Shown in pieces: positions 21,564 through 32,451 of a stretch of DNA of 64,000 nucleotides. The stretch is taken from NCBI RefSeq assembly GCF_023148685.1, contig NZ_JAHXNL010000014.1, forward strand, positions 1-64,000, written 5' to 3'. The DNA is from Georgenia sp. EYE_87 (lineage in GTDB: Bacteria; Actinomycetota; Actinomycetes; Actinomycetales; Actinomycetaceae). The position numbers and the translations under genes are program-made. The notes beneath the pieces were generated by a model, which saw only the letters and a list, made by a program, of their open reading frames with translations, was not told the DNA's origin and did not search any database. Each line of letters opens with the position of its first letter. Position 1 is the stretch's first letter.

Positions 21564-22792
21564 TGACCGCCGCCACCACACAGAACCTGACCACCGACCA
21601 CTCCCGCGCCACCGCGGACGCCGCGCACAGCCACGGCGACAGCCACGGCGGCGGCACCGCGCCCGAGGGCTCGCGCGCCGACCGCGCGACGTCGTTCGCG
21701 CTGGCCGACTTCCCCGTGCCCACCGGGCGCGAGGAGGACTGGCGCTTCTCCCCGGTCGACCGCCTGCAGAAGATCTTCGCCGGCGAGCTCCACGGGACCG
21801 GCCCGGTCGTGACCGTCGAGGCCGACGACGACGTGCGCGTCGAGCGGGTGGGTCGCGACGACGACCGGCTCGGCAAGGTGGGGGCGCCCGGCGACCGCGC
21901 GGCGGCCGCCGCCTGGGAGTCGTTCGGCGAGGCCCTCGTCGTCACGGCGCCGAAGAACCACGTCGACGCCCGTCACACGATGATCTCGGTCAACGGTGAC
22001 GCGGCCGCGGCGGAGGAGCCCTCCGCGCAGCACATCCTCCTCGTCGCCGAGCAGCACAGCGAGTCCCTCGTGGTCCTGGACCACCGGGGCGGCGCGCACC
22101 TCTCGCAGACCGTCGAGATCGACGTGCGCGACGGCGCCAGCCTGACCGTCGTCTCCGTCCAGGACTGGGCCGACGGCGCCGTGCACCTGTCCTCCCACCG
22201 CGCGAACGTGGGCCGCGACGCCCGCCTCAGGCACATCGTCGTCACGTTCGGCGGCGACGTCGTGAGGATCACCCCCGACGCGGCCTTCACCGCGCCGGGC
22301 GGGGACGTCGAGCTGCTCGGGCTCTACTTCACCGACGCCGGCCAGCACCAGGAGCACCGTCTCTTCGTGGACCACGCGGTGGAGAAGTGCAAGTCCCGTG
22401 CCACCTACAAGGGCGCGCTGCAGGGCGAGGGGGCGCACTCGGTGTGGGTCGGCGACGTGCTGATCCGCAAGGAGGCCGAGGGCACCGACACGTACGAGCT
22501 CAACCGCAACCTCGTGCTCACCGAGGGCGCCCGGGCGGACTCCGTGCCGAACCTGGAGATCGAGACCGGCGAGATCGAGGGTGCCGGGCACGCCTCGGCC
22601 ACCGGCCGGTTCGACGACGAGCAGCTGTTCTACCTGCGCTCGCGCGGCATCCCCGAGGCCGACGCCCGCCGCCTGGTGGTCCGCGGCTTCTTCGCCGAGC
22701 TCATCAACCAGATCGGCGTCCCGCTGGTCCAGGACCGGCTGATGGCGGCCATCGAGGCCGAGCTCGACCGCACCATGGAGGCCGCTCGCTGA
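21563..22792 (+). CDS. sufD: Fe-S cluster assembly protein SufD
   Basis: A 409-residue paralogue of SufB that completes the SufBC2D scaffold and is linked to iron entry. Family features are FPVPTGREEDWRFSPVDRL, HLSSHRANVGRDARLRHIVV, the YKGALQGEGAHSVWVGDVLI block and the closing DEQLFYLRSRGIPEADARRLVVRGFF. The first 40 residues are His/Gly-rich (AHSHGDSHGGG), perhaps weakly metal-binding. Start ATG 21563 overlaps the sufB stop by one base. Confidence 0.95.
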   Translation: MTAATTQNLTTDHSRATADAAHSHGDSHGGGTAPEGSRADRATSFALADFPVPTGREEDWRFSPVDRLQKIFAGELHGTGPVVTVEADDDVRVERVGRDDDRLGKVGAPGDRAAAAAWESFGEALVVTAPKNHVDARHTMISVNGDAAAAEEPSAQHILLVAEQHSESLVVLDHRGGAHLSQTVEIDVRDGASLTVVSVQDWADGAVHLSSHRANVGRDARLRHIVVTFGGDVVRITPDAAFTAPGGDVELLGLYFTDAGQHQEHRLFVDHAVEKCKSRATYKGALQGEGAHSVWVGDVLIRKEAEGTDTYELNRNLVLTEGARADSVPNLEIETGEIEGAGHASATGRFDDEQLFYLRSRGIPEADARRLVVRGFFAELINQIGVPLVQDRLMAAIEAELDRTMEAAR

Positions 22793-23139
22793 TGACCGCC
22801 GAGCACGTCGCCGACGTCACGGACCTGGAGCCCGGGGAGGCCATGCGCCTCGAGCTGGACGGTCCGGACGGCTCGCCGCTGCCCGTCGCGCTGGTGCGCG
22901 ACGAGGCGGGGGAGTTCCACGCCATCTCGGACATCTGCTCGCACGGGCAGGTGAACCTCTCCGACGGCGAGGTGGAGGGCTCGACCATCGAGTGCTGGCT
23001 GCACGGGTCGACCTTCGACCTGAGCACCGGCCGACCGCTCAGCCTGCCCGCCACCCAGCCCGTACCCGTCTACCTCGTGACGGTGGACGGCGAGCGCGTC
23101 CTGATCGACGTCGACGCCACAGCCGACGTCGTCGGCTGA
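22792..23139 (+). CDS. Rieske [2Fe-2S] ferredoxin-like protein in the suf operon
   Basis: A 115-residue soluble Rieske protein of the kind annotated as bifunctional or non-heme oxygenase ferredoxin subunit. Ligands are complete: Cys49 and His51 in CSHG, Cys68 and His71 in CWLHG. There is no membrane segment, so it is cytosolic. It lies between sufD and sufC, overlapping the sufD stop by one base. The same insertion is found in the suf operon of Streptomyces and relatives but not in mycobacteria. It may supply electrons for cluster assembly; this is inference from position. Confidence 0.9.
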   Translation: MTAEHVADVTDLEPGEAMRLELDGPDGSPLPVALVRDEAGEFHAISDICSHGQVNLSDGEVEGSTIECWLHGSTFDLSTGRPLSLPATQPVPVYLVTVDGERVLIDVDATADVVG

Positions 23140-23185
23140 CCGCCGCCCCCGCCCCCCAGACCCCAGGAAGAGAAGAAACCCACAG

Positions 23186-25773
<2,588 letters not shown>

Positions 25774-25777
<4 letters not shown>

Positions 25778-26124
25778 GCGAGACCACCAACCCGGCCACC
25801 GCCACCAACCCCTCGCCGACCACGGCGGCCGACGTCGAGGAGGCCATGCGCGACGTCATCGACCCCGAGCTCGGGATCAACGTCGTCGACCTCGGCCTCG
25901 TCTACGGCATCACGGTGGACCAGAACAACCAGGCGGTCATCGACATGACGCTGACCTCGGCGGCCTGCCCGCTGACCGACGTCATCGAGGACCAGGCCGC
26001 CCAGGCGCTCGAGGGTCTCGTCGCCGGCCAGCGCATCAACTGGGTCTGGATGCCGCCGTGGGGCCCGGAGAAGATCACCCCGATCGGCCGCGAGCAGCTG
26101 CGCGCCATCGGCTTCAACGTCTGA
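25774..26124 (+). CDS. sufT: SufT-like MIP18/DUF59 Fe-S maturation protein
   Basis: A 116-residue MIP18-family protein: DVEEAMRDVIDPELGINVVDLGLVYG is the family opening and TSAACPLTDVIEDQ carries the conserved Cys (near residue 67). These proteins help insert clusters into target enzymes, as with Rv1466 in mycobacteria. ATG 25774 follows AAGAAGGAGGA. It is the last gene of the suf operon, and a strong hairpin follows at 26185-26222. Confidence 0.93.
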
Positions 26125-26184
26125 CGCAGACCCGCTGCGCCGGCTCCGCCCGGCGCACGGCCCGCACGCTCGGCTCGCCGCACG

Positions 26185-26222
26185 GACGGCCCGGTCGCCT
26201 CCACCGAGGTGACCGGGCCGTC
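26185..26222 (+). terminator. suf operon terminator
   Basis: GACGGCCCGGTC at 26185-26196 pairs fully with GACCGGGCCGTC at 26211-26222 across a 14-base loop, about 60 bases after sufT. The 12-bp GC stem lacks a T-tract, as usual in actinobacteria. Confidence 0.8.
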
Positions 26223-26284
26223 GTCGTCCGCTTTCACCATCCGGAAGAAGTTCCGGGATCCGAAAAGAAATGTCCACCAGGGGG

Positions 26285-26313
26285 TTACTCACGGCCCCTC
26301 CGTGCCCTAACCT
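26285..26313 (+). promoter_or_regulatory. Promoter of nucleobase permease
   Basis: TTACTC at 26285-26290 and TAACCT at 26308-26313 are separated by exactly 17 bases, a sigma-70-type arrangement, and lie about 40 bases before the permease start. The intergenic stretch has no purine-riboswitch fold that I can see. Confidence 0.55.
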
Positions 26314-26352
26314 GTGCCGAACGGTCCAACGACGGACTCAACAGGAGGTCAC

Positions 26353-27810
26353 GTGTCCCGCACCGTCACGGCGTCGGCAAAGCATCCGGTCGACGAGATC
26401 CCCCGGATCGACAGGCTCTTCCCCCTGGGGCTGCAGCACGTGCTGGCGATGTACGCCGGCGCCATCGCGGTCCCGCTCATCGTGGGCGGAGCCCTGGGCT
26501 ACTCGTCCACCGACATCGCGTTCCTCATCAGCGCCGACCTCTTCGTGGCCGGCGTCGCCACCCTGATCCAGTCGATCGGGTTCTGGCGCTTCGGCGTGCG
26601 CCTGCCGCTGATGCAGGGCGTGACGTTCGCGGCCGTCGGCCCGATGATCGCCATCGGCAACCAGTACGACATCACCGCCATCTTCGGGGCCACGATCGCC
26701 TGCGGGCTCTTCATGATCGCGCTGGCTCCGGTGTTCAGCTCGATCCTGCGGTTCTTCCCGCCGCTCGTGACCGGCACGGTCATCATGATCATCGGGCTGT
26801 CGCTCATGGGGGTCGCGGCCGGCTGGATCACCAACAACGAGCCCTCGGCGCAGCCGCGCGACCTCGCCTTCGCGGCGGGGACGCTCATCTTCATCATCCT
26901 GCTCGAGAAGTTCGCGCCGCCCTCGGTCGCCCGCGTCTCGGTGCTGCTCGGCCTGGTGGTCGGCACGATCGTCGCGCTCCCGTTCGACATGGTCGACTGG
27001 TCGGGCGTCGGCGAGGCCGGCTGGTTCGCGGTCATCACGCCGCTGCACTTCGGGTTCCCGACCTTCCCGATCGCGGCCGTCATCTCGATGCTCGTCGTCG
27101 GGCTGGTCATCATGACCGAGACGACGGGCGACATGCTCGCGGTCGGCGAGATCGTCGACCGGCCGGTCACCAAGCGCCAGCTCGGCGACGGGCTGCGCGC
27201 CGACGGCCTGTCCACCATGCTCGGCGGCTTCTTCAACACCTTCCCGTACACGGCGTTCGCGCAGAACGTGGGCCTGGTGAGCCTGACCCAGGTGAAGTCG
27301 CGCTGGGTCACCGCGATGTCCGGCGTGATCCTCATCGCGCTGGGCCTGGTGCCCAAGGTCGCCGCCATTGTCGAGGGCGTGCCACGCGCCGTGCTCGGGG
27401 GAGCGGGCATCGCGCTGTTCGGCATGGTCGTCGCCGCGGGCGTGCGGACGCTGGTGAAGGTGCACTTCACCAACACCAACGTCCTCGTCGTGGCGATCTC
27501 GGTCGGCATCGCGCTGCTGCCGACTGTCCAGCCGGAGATCTACGCGAACTTCCCGAGCTGGTTCCAGCTCATCTTCCACTCGGGCATCAGCGCCGGCGCG
27601 CTGGCCGCCATCCTGCTCAACCTGCTGCTCAACCGCGACCAGATGAACGAGGACCACGTGGCGGCCGCGCAGGAGACCCGTGCGATCCCCAAGAGCCTCA
27701 GCCGGCCGGACGAGGTACGCCGGGCGGAGGCGGCCAGAGAGGCGGCCAGAGAGGGGAGCCGGGCCGAGCGTGGGCCCGCCGAGGGTATCGAGCGCGACCC
27801 CGGCCGCTGA
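26353..27810 (+). CDS. NCS2 family nucleobase (xanthine/uric acid type) permease
   Basis: A 485-residue transporter with 12 or more membrane segments, starting LGLQHVLAMYAGAIAVPLIVG. The NCS2 signature QNVGLVSLTQVKSRW is near residue 305 and the ETTGDMLAVGEI motif near 257. This subfamily moves xanthine, uric acid or uracil with protons; the sequence alone does not settle which. The GTG at 26353 has an ideal AGGAGGT four bases ahead, preferred over in-frame codons upstream. A charged C-terminal tail of about 40 residues is cytoplasmic. It stands alone with its own promoter and terminator. Confidence 0.9.
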   Translation: MSRTVTASAKHPVDEIPRIDRLFPLGLQHVLAMYAGAIAVPLIVGGALGYSSTDIAFLISADLFVAGVATLIQSIGFWRFGVRLPLMQGVTFAAVGPMIAIGNQYDITAIFGATIACGLFMIALAPVFSSILRFFPPLVTGTVIMIIGLSLMGVAAGWITNNEPSAQPRDLAFAAGTLIFIILLEKFAPPSVARVSVLLGLVVGTIVALPFDMVDWSGVGEAGWFAVITPLHFGFPTFPIAAVISMLVVGLVIMTETTGDMLAVGEIVDRPVTKRQLGDGLRADGLSTMLGGFFNTFPYTAFAQNVGLVSLTQVKSRWVTAMSGVILIALGLVPKVAAIVEGVPRAVLGGAGIALFGMVVAAGVRTLVKVHFTNTNVLVVAISVGIALLPTVQPEIYANFPSWFQLIFHSGISAGALAAILLNLLLNRDQMNEDHVAAAQETRAIPKSLSRPDEVRRAEAAREAAREGSRAERGPAEGIERDPGR

Positions 27811-27874
27811 GCGAGGGGCGACGCCGACCGGCACATCCGCGACAGCGCCGGTCGCGCCCTTCCTCCGGCCGCTC

Positions 27875-27924
27875 CACGAGACGCCGACCGCTACCTGCAT
27901 GCCGGTAGCGGTCGGCGTCTCGTG
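27875..27924. terminator. Perfect 21-bp hairpin between convergent genes (bidirectional terminator)
   Basis: Bases 27875-27895 are an exact inverted complement of 27904-27924, with only the 8-base TGCATGCC between. It lies 64 bases after the permease stop and 69 bases before the stop of the convergent metallopeptidase gene, so it can end transcripts from both sides. The rest of the 183-base gap shows only a partial copy of the GACGCCGACCG arm near 27830. Confidence 0.8.
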
Positions 27925-27993
27925 CAGCGGGGGATGCGGATGGCCGCCGTTCGCGGGTCGGCAGCCGCGCGGAAGGGGTGGCTGCGCCGCGGA

Positions 27994-28875
27994 CTACAGC
28001 TGGCCGGCGGAGAAGGTGTCGCAGGCGGCCATCGTGCCCTGCTCGTAGCCGGTGGTGAACCAGCGCATGCGCTGCTCGGCGGAGCCGTGGGTCCACGCCT
28101 CCGGGTTGACCTCCTGGCCCGCGCTCTCCTGGATGCGGTCGTCACCGACGGCGGCGGCGGCGTCCAGGGCGTCGGAGAGCTCCTCCTTCGTGGGGGCCTT
28201 CAGCAGCGGGGCGTTGTCCGGCGAGTTGGGGTCGGGCGTGTTGGCGGCGTGGGCGAGCCACATGCCGGCGTAGCAGTCCGCCTGCAGCTCGAGGCGCACG
28301 CCGTCGGACTCCGGACCGGTGTCCTGCCGGTCCATCTGGTCCATGATCCCCTGCTGGTTCGAGATGTGGTGCCCCCACTCGTGGCCGACGATGTACAGCT
28401 GCGCCAGCGGGGCGTTCTCCGCGCCGAGCTGGGTCTCGAGCTGGTCGAAGAAGCCGGTGTCGAGGTAGACGCTCTCGTCCGGCGGGCAGTAGAAGGGGCC
28501 GACGGCGGAGGTGGCGTTCCCGCACCCGGTCGTCACCGAGTTCTCGAAGACCTCGAAGCCGGGCATCCGGTACTCGATGTCCGCCTGCTCGGGCAGCGCC
28601 GTCTGCCAGAACGCGTCGAGCGACTCGGCGCCGCCCACCATCCGGCACTCGACGTACTCGTTGGCGTCGGCGCCCGTCTGGCAGTGCTCCAGACTGATCC
28701 CGCTCTCCTGCTGCGACGGCTCGCCGCCGCCGAGCACGCCGGAGAGGTCCTGCCCGGTGAACAGGTAGACGAGCAGGACGAGGATGCCGGCACCGCCGCC
28801 GATGGCGGCCCCCTTGCCACCACGGGACGAACGCACGCGGCCGGAGTCGATCCGGCCACCCTCGTTGAAAGTCAT
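27994..28875 (-). CDS. Neutral zinc metallopeptidase, YpfJ family, membrane-anchored
   Basis: A 293-residue protein with a short cytoplasmic N-terminus (MTFNEGGRIDSGRVRSS), one membrane segment (GAGILVLLVYLFTG, about 30-44) and an outside peptidase domain. The zinc motif HEWGHH lies in LYIVGHEWGHHISNQQG near residue 157, with the third ligand Glu likely in LELQADCYAGMW. Six or more cysteines (HCQTG, ECRM, TGCGN, FYCPP, DCYAG, ACDTF) suggest disulfides. Substrates are not known for the family. The ATG at 28875 is 6 bases after a TACTTT box. Confidence 0.88.
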   Translation of the reverse strand: MTFNEGGRIDSGRVRSSRGGKGAAIGGGAGILVLLVYLFTGQDLSGVLGGGEPSQQESGISLEHCQTGADANEYVECRMVGGAESLDAFWQTALPEQADIEYRMPGFEVFENSVTTGCGNATSAVGPFYCPPDESVYLDTGFFDQLETQLGAENAPLAQLYIVGHEWGHHISNQQGIMDQMDRQDTGPESDGVRLELQADCYAGMWLAHAANTPDPNSPDNAPLLKAPTKEELSDALDAAAAVGDDRIQESAGQEVNPEAWTHGSAEQRMRWFTTGYEQGTMAACDTFSAGQL

Positions 28876-28881
28876 GGGCAC

Positions 28882-28887
28882 AAAGTA
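28882..28887 (-). promoter_or_regulatory. -10 box for leaderless metallopeptidase gene
   Basis: On the minus strand TACTTT ends 6 bases before the ATG. The intervening TGTGCCC has no ribosome-binding site, so a leaderless mRNA is likely. Confidence 0.45.
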
Positions 28888-28930
28888 GTGCGGGCGGCGG
28901 GCGGCGGCGCGTCGGGCGGTCGGCCGGCGG

Positions 28931-29030
28931 TGAGAGCAAATTCTCTCGGTGCCGCCGGACGTCCCACGTAGACTGGTCCCGCACCACGTCGGTGCTCCCA
29001 ACCCCAGTCAGTGTCTAGAGGTCTGCCCCT
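28931..29030 (+). promoter_or_regulatory. Leader region of the ABC-F gene
   Basis: The region before the GTG holds an inverted repeat GAGAG-CAAATT-CTCTC (about 28932-28947), a -10-like TAGACT at 28969-28974 and a short hairpin GCACC/GGTGC (28981-28995). If transcription starts near 28980, the mRNA leader is about 50 bases. ABC-F genes are often controlled by leader attenuation, but no uORF with clear ribosome-binding site is visible. Confidence 0.3.
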
Positions 29031-30644
29031 GTGATCACCGCCCACGACGTCTCCATGCGCATCGGCGCCCGCGAGCTGCTCCACGAGGCCAGCTTCCGCG
29101 TCGACGCCGGCATGCGCATCGGGCTCGTCGGACGCAACGGCGCGGGCAAGACCACGCTGACCAAGCTGCTCTCCGGCCAGGACGCCACGGCCTCGGTGGT
29201 CCAGCACACCGGCCAGATCGTGCGCACCGGGGAGATCGGCTACCTGCCCCAGGATCCCCGCACCGGTGACATGCAGGTCCTCGCCCGTGACCGCGTGCTC
29301 TCCGCCCGCGGTCTGGACGAGATCGTCCGGCGCATCCGCCGGGCCGAGCAGACCATGAGCACCGCCGAGGGCGCCGCTCAGCAGAAGGCCATGGAGAAGT
29401 ACGTCCGGCTGGACGCCGAGTTCGCCGCGCAGGGCGGGTGGGCCGCCGAGTCCGAGGCGGCCCGCATCACCTCCAACCTCGGCCTGCCCACGCGCGTGCT
29501 CGAGCAGCCGCTGGAGACCCTCTCCGGCGGCCAGCGCCGCCGGGTCGAGCTGGCCCGCATCCTGTTCTCCGGCGTCGACACGCTGCTGCTCGACGAGCCG
29601 ACGAACCACCTGGACCACGACTCCATCGTGTGGCTGCGCGACTACCTGAAGAGCTACGCCGGCGGTTTCGTCGTGATCTCCCACGACGTCGAGCTGCTCC
29701 GAGAGACGGTCAACCACGTCTGGAACCTCGACGCCAACCGCGGCGTGCTCGACGTGTACAACATGGGCTGGGACGCCTACGTCAAGCAGCGCGAGGCCGA
29801 CGAGCGGCGCCGCCACCGCGAGCGCGCCAACGCGGAGAAGAAGGCCGGCCAGCTCATGGCCCAGGCGGACAAGATGCGCGCGAAGGCCACCAAGACCGTC
29901 GCCGCGCAGAACATGGCCCGCCGGGCCGAGCGGCTGCTCTCCGGGCTGGACGACGTGCGCCGGGCCGACAGGGTCGCGCACCTGCGCTTCCCCGACCCCG
30001 CGCCGTGCGGCAAGACCCCGCTCACGGCCGAGGGGCTGAGCAAGTCGTACGGCTCCCTCGAGGTTTTCACGGACGTCAACCTCGCCATCGACCGCGGCTC
30101 CAAGGTGGTCATCCTGGGCCTGAACGGCGCGGGCAAGACCACGCTGCTGCGCATCCTCGGCGGGGTCGAGGAGCCGGACACCGGCGAGGTGGTCCCCGGG
30201 CACGGCCTGAAGGTGGGCTACTACGCCCAGGAGCACGAGACCCTCGACGTCGAGCGCACCGTGGTGGAGAACCTGCGTTCGGCCGCCCCGGACCTCGACG
30301 ACACGGGCGTGCGGAGCGTGCTCGGCTCGTTCCTCTTCTCGGGCGAGGACGCGGACAAGCCGGCCAAGGTGCTCTCCGGCGGGGAGAAGACCCGCCTCGC
30401 CCTCGCCGTCCTCGTGGTCTCCTCGGCCAACGTCCTGCTCCTGGACGAGCCGACGAACAACCTCGACCCCGCCAGCCGCGAGGAGATCCTCGGCGCGCTG
30501 CGCTCCTTCACCGGCGCCGTCGTCCTCGTCACGCACGACGAGGGGGCGGTCGAGGCCCTCAACCCCGAGCGGGTGCTCCTGCTGCCCGACGCGGACGAGG
30601 ACCTGTGGAGCGACCAGTACCTCGAGCTCGTCACCCTCGCCTGA
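29031..30644 (+). CDS. ABC-F family ATP-binding cassette protein
   Basis: A 537-residue protein with two ATPase domains and no membrane part. Walker A motifs are GRNGAGKTT (about 34) and GLNGAGKTT (about 363). Signatures are LSGGQRRRVELA and LSGGEKTRLALA, and Walker B motifs are LLLDEPTNHLD and LLLDEPTNNLD. The linker (about 255-315) is rich in Lys, Arg and Ala, as in ribosome-acting ABC-F proteins. Members bind the ribosomal E site to regulate or rescue translation, some giving antibiotic resistance; the subfamily cannot be fixed here. The start is GTG 29031 with a poor ribosome-binding site. Confidence 0.9.
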   Translation: MITAHDVSMRIGARELLHEASFRVDAGMRIGLVGRNGAGKTTLTKLLSGQDATASVVQHTGQIVRTGEIGYLPQDPRTGDMQVLARDRVLSARGLDEIVRRIRRAEQTMSTAEGAAQQKAMEKYVRLDAEFAAQGGWAAESEAARITSNLGLPTRVLEQPLETLSGGQRRRVELARILFSGVDTLLLDEPTNHLDHDSIVWLRDYLKSYAGGFVVISHDVELLRETVNHVWNLDANRGVLDVYNMGWDAYVKQREADERRRHRERANAEKKAGQLMAQADKMRAKATKTVAAQNMARRAERLLSGLDDVRRADRVAHLRFPDPAPCGKTPLTAEGLSKSYGSLEVFTDVNLAIDRGSKVVILGLNGAGKTTLLRILGGVEEPDTGEVVPGHGLKVGYYAQEHETLDVERTVVENLRSAAPDLDDTGVRSVLGSFLFSGEDADKPAKVLSGGEKTRLALAVLVVSSANVLLLDEPTNNLDPASREEILGALRSFTGAVVLVTHDEGAVEALNPERVLLLPDADEDLWSDQYLELVTLA

Positions 30645-30665
30645 CTCGCGGAGCTCGCTGCCCGC

Positions 30666-31757
30666 TCAGCGCTCGAGGTGCGGGGACGACGGCGGAGCCT
30701 GCGGGGACCGGGCAGCACGATCCGCGGCGCCGGGATCGGCGGTCATGGACCCGGGGTCCGCGGCCTCGATGACCCGCGGCCCAGCCGTGACGTCCCGCGC
30801 GCCCGGGAGCGCGTCGATGTTCGCGTGCCGTCCCGGCGAGCTCGTGACCTCTCGCGGGGAGGTGGGGCCGGACGGGAGGGCGGCGTGCGCGCGCAGCTGG
30901 GTGTAGACCTCGAGGTCCTCGTCGAACTCGGCCCGCCCGACGCGGCGCACCGGGCCGTGCCCGGACCGCTCGGCGGCCTCGCGCCGGGCTAGCACCACCA
31001 GCGCCACGAGCATCCCGGCGGAGAAGACCCACCACTGGAACGCGTACGAGATGTTCATGGCGTGCTTGGAGCCCGGGCGCCCGTAGCCGCCCACCGCCCC
31101 GGCCGCCTCCGGGTCCTCGGCCGCGGCGATCACGTACCCGTCGAGCACCGGCAGGTCCGCGACGGCGCCGAGGTCGGTGACGCCGCCGACGGCGTCGAGC
31201 ACCTGGGCCGGTGCGAGGGTGTAGACCTGCCCGGCGGGCGGGACGCGCTCGTGCGCGGCCTCCGCGGTACGGAGCCGGGCGGTGAGCGTCACCTCGCCGT
31301 CCGGGGGCTGCGGGACGGTGCCGCCGCCGTCGGCCACCTGGGCGGGCACCCACCCGCGGTCGACGGCGACGAGCACCTCGCCGTCGTCCGTCCGGGCGAC
31401 GAACGGGGCCACGACGTGCACCGCCGGGGTGCCCTCGACCGGACGGTTGCGCAGCAGCACCGTGCCGCCGTCGAGGTACCGTCCCCGCAGCTCCACGGGC
31501 TGCCACTGCTCGTCCGCCCGCACGGGGCCGGTGGGGGAGCGCAGCGCCTCCTCGAGCGGGACCGGGTCGGCGTCGTAGGCGGCACTGACCTGCTCGGCCT
31601 CGGCGTGCCGGTCCGTGAAGCGCCCCCACTGCCACACGCCCAGCAGCGCGCACGCGACCGAGGCGGCGACCAGGAGCGCGGTGAGCCTCACCCAGCGCCG
31701 TGTCCGCAGGAACGCGTACCGCCCGCGCGGGCCGGCCGCGTCACCCACGGCGCTCAC
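30666..31757 (-). CDS. SURF1 family cytochrome oxidase biogenesis protein with long C-terminal tail
   Basis: A 363-residue SURF1 homologue. The first membrane helix is LTALLVAASVACALLGVWQWGRF (about 22-44), the large extracytoplasmic domain contains VELRGRYLDGGTVLLRNRP and VDRGWVP, and the second helix is AFQWWVFSAGMLVALVVLA near 245. SURF1 assists heme a insertion or assembly of aa3-type oxidase, in keeping with ctaA in this window. About 105 residues after helix two are Pro/Ala/Gly-rich and not part of the usual family. Start GTG 31757 overlaps the stop of the small gene upstream by 4 bases. Confidence 0.88.
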   Translation of the reverse strand: MSAVGDAAGPRGRYAFLRTRRWVRLTALLVAASVACALLGVWQWGRFTDRHAEAEQVSAAYDADPVPLEEALRSPTGPVRADEQWQPVELRGRYLDGGTVLLRNRPVEGTPAVHVVAPFVARTDDGEVLVAVDRGWVPAQVADGGGTVPQPPDGEVTLTARLRTAEAAHERVPPAGQVYTLAPAQVLDAVGGVTDLGAVADLPVLDGYVIAAAEDPEAAGAVGGYGRPGSKHAMNISYAFQWWVFSAGMLVALVVLARREAAERSGHGPVRRVGRAEFDEDLEVYTQLRAHAALPSGPTSPREVTSSPGRHANIDALPGARDVTAGPRVIEAADPGSMTADPGAADRAARSPQAPPSSPHLER

Positions 31758-31969
31758 CCGTGCGACTCGTCCAGCTCGTCCACGCCGACGACCTCGCGCA
31801 GGAACGACCGGTCGGCGAGGAACCGGCTCAGGTGCTCCCGGTGCGCGTCGCAGGCCAGCCACACCTTCCGGCGGCCCGTGGTGTGCAGGCGCGGGTTGTT
31901 CCACAGCAGGGCGTGGGCGGCCTCGGCGCCGCAGCCCTTGGCGCTGCAGCGCAGAACCTCCTCGGTCAT
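31754..31969 (-). CDS. Small putative zinc-binding protein
   Basis: A 71-residue protein with Cys8, Cys13, Cys40 and His43 (CSAKGCG ... LACDAHREHLSRFL), an arrangement like a small treble-clef or zinc ribbon. It overlaps the DUF3099 gene stop and the SURF1 start by 4 bases each, so it belongs to this three-gene operon. Similar small proteins accompany SURF1-type genes in other actinobacteria. Function unknown; a link to oxidase assembly is inference from position. Confidence 0.75.
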   Translation of the reverse strand: MTEEVLRCSAKGCGAEAAHALLWNNPRLHTTGRRKVWLACDAHREHLSRFLADRSFLREVVGVDELDESHG

Positions 31970-32289
31970 CGCAGGTACTCCGTCGTGGGGTCGTAGGGCA
32001 GCTGGCGCGGGGGCGGTTCCCCGGGCGGGCCGATGAGCGTCGTCGGGGCCTGCGGGCGTTCGCGGCCGGCGTTGGCGAAGAGGACGGCGACGGCCGGCAG
32101 CACCACGGCCCCGGCCACGCAGACCCACTTCCAGGGTCCCGGCACCACCAGCAGGAGCAGGAAGCAACCAGTGCGGACTCCCATAGAGATCAGGTAGCGC
32201 ACCGTGCGGTCGTGCACGTCGTCGGCGAGGGCGCGCGGTGCCGAGGTGATCGCCTGCACCTGCGATCCCCGCGAACGACGGCCGGGCAT
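31966..32289 (-). CDS. DUF3099 family membrane protein
   Basis: A 107-residue protein with the DUF3099 pattern: ITSAPRALADDVHDRTVRYLISMGVRTGCF, then two membrane helices (CFLLLLVVPGPWKWVCVAGAVV and LPAVAVLFANAG). The C-terminus ends PYDPTTEYLR. The ATG at 32289 with GAGAGGTGAGG just upstream is preferred over a GTG two codons earlier. It is the first gene of the operon that goes on to the small zinc protein and SURF1. Function unknown. Confidence 0.85.
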   Translation of the reverse strand: MPGRRSRGSQVQAITSAPRALADDVHDRTVRYLISMGVRTGCFLLLLVVPGPWKWVCVAGAVVLPAVAVLFANAGRERPQAPTTLIGPPGEPPPRQLPYDPTTEYLR

Positions 32290-32414
32290 CCTCACCTCTC
32301 AAGGCTACGCCGCGTGGCCGCGGGCGGCCCTGCCCGGAGCGGGCGGACGGCACCTGTGGGATGCCCCACCCCGCCCGCCACGGACGCTCTTCGCCGCCGC
32401 GGGCGCGCGTCGGC

Positions 32415-32420
32415 TACGGT
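32415..32420 (+). promoter_or_regulatory. Candidate -10 box of fabG
   Basis: TACGGT lies 32 bases before the fabG ATG, giving a short leader that contains the AAGAGGA ribosome-binding site. No convincing -35. Confidence 0.35.
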
Positions 32421-32451
32421 TTCCCCGCAGCGACCGGTGGATGAAGAGGAG

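Noticed and set aside
26125-26352. A purine riboswitch before the nucleobase permease.
   Set aside because: No conserved purine aptamer core could be found. The region holds the suf terminator and a normal promoter.
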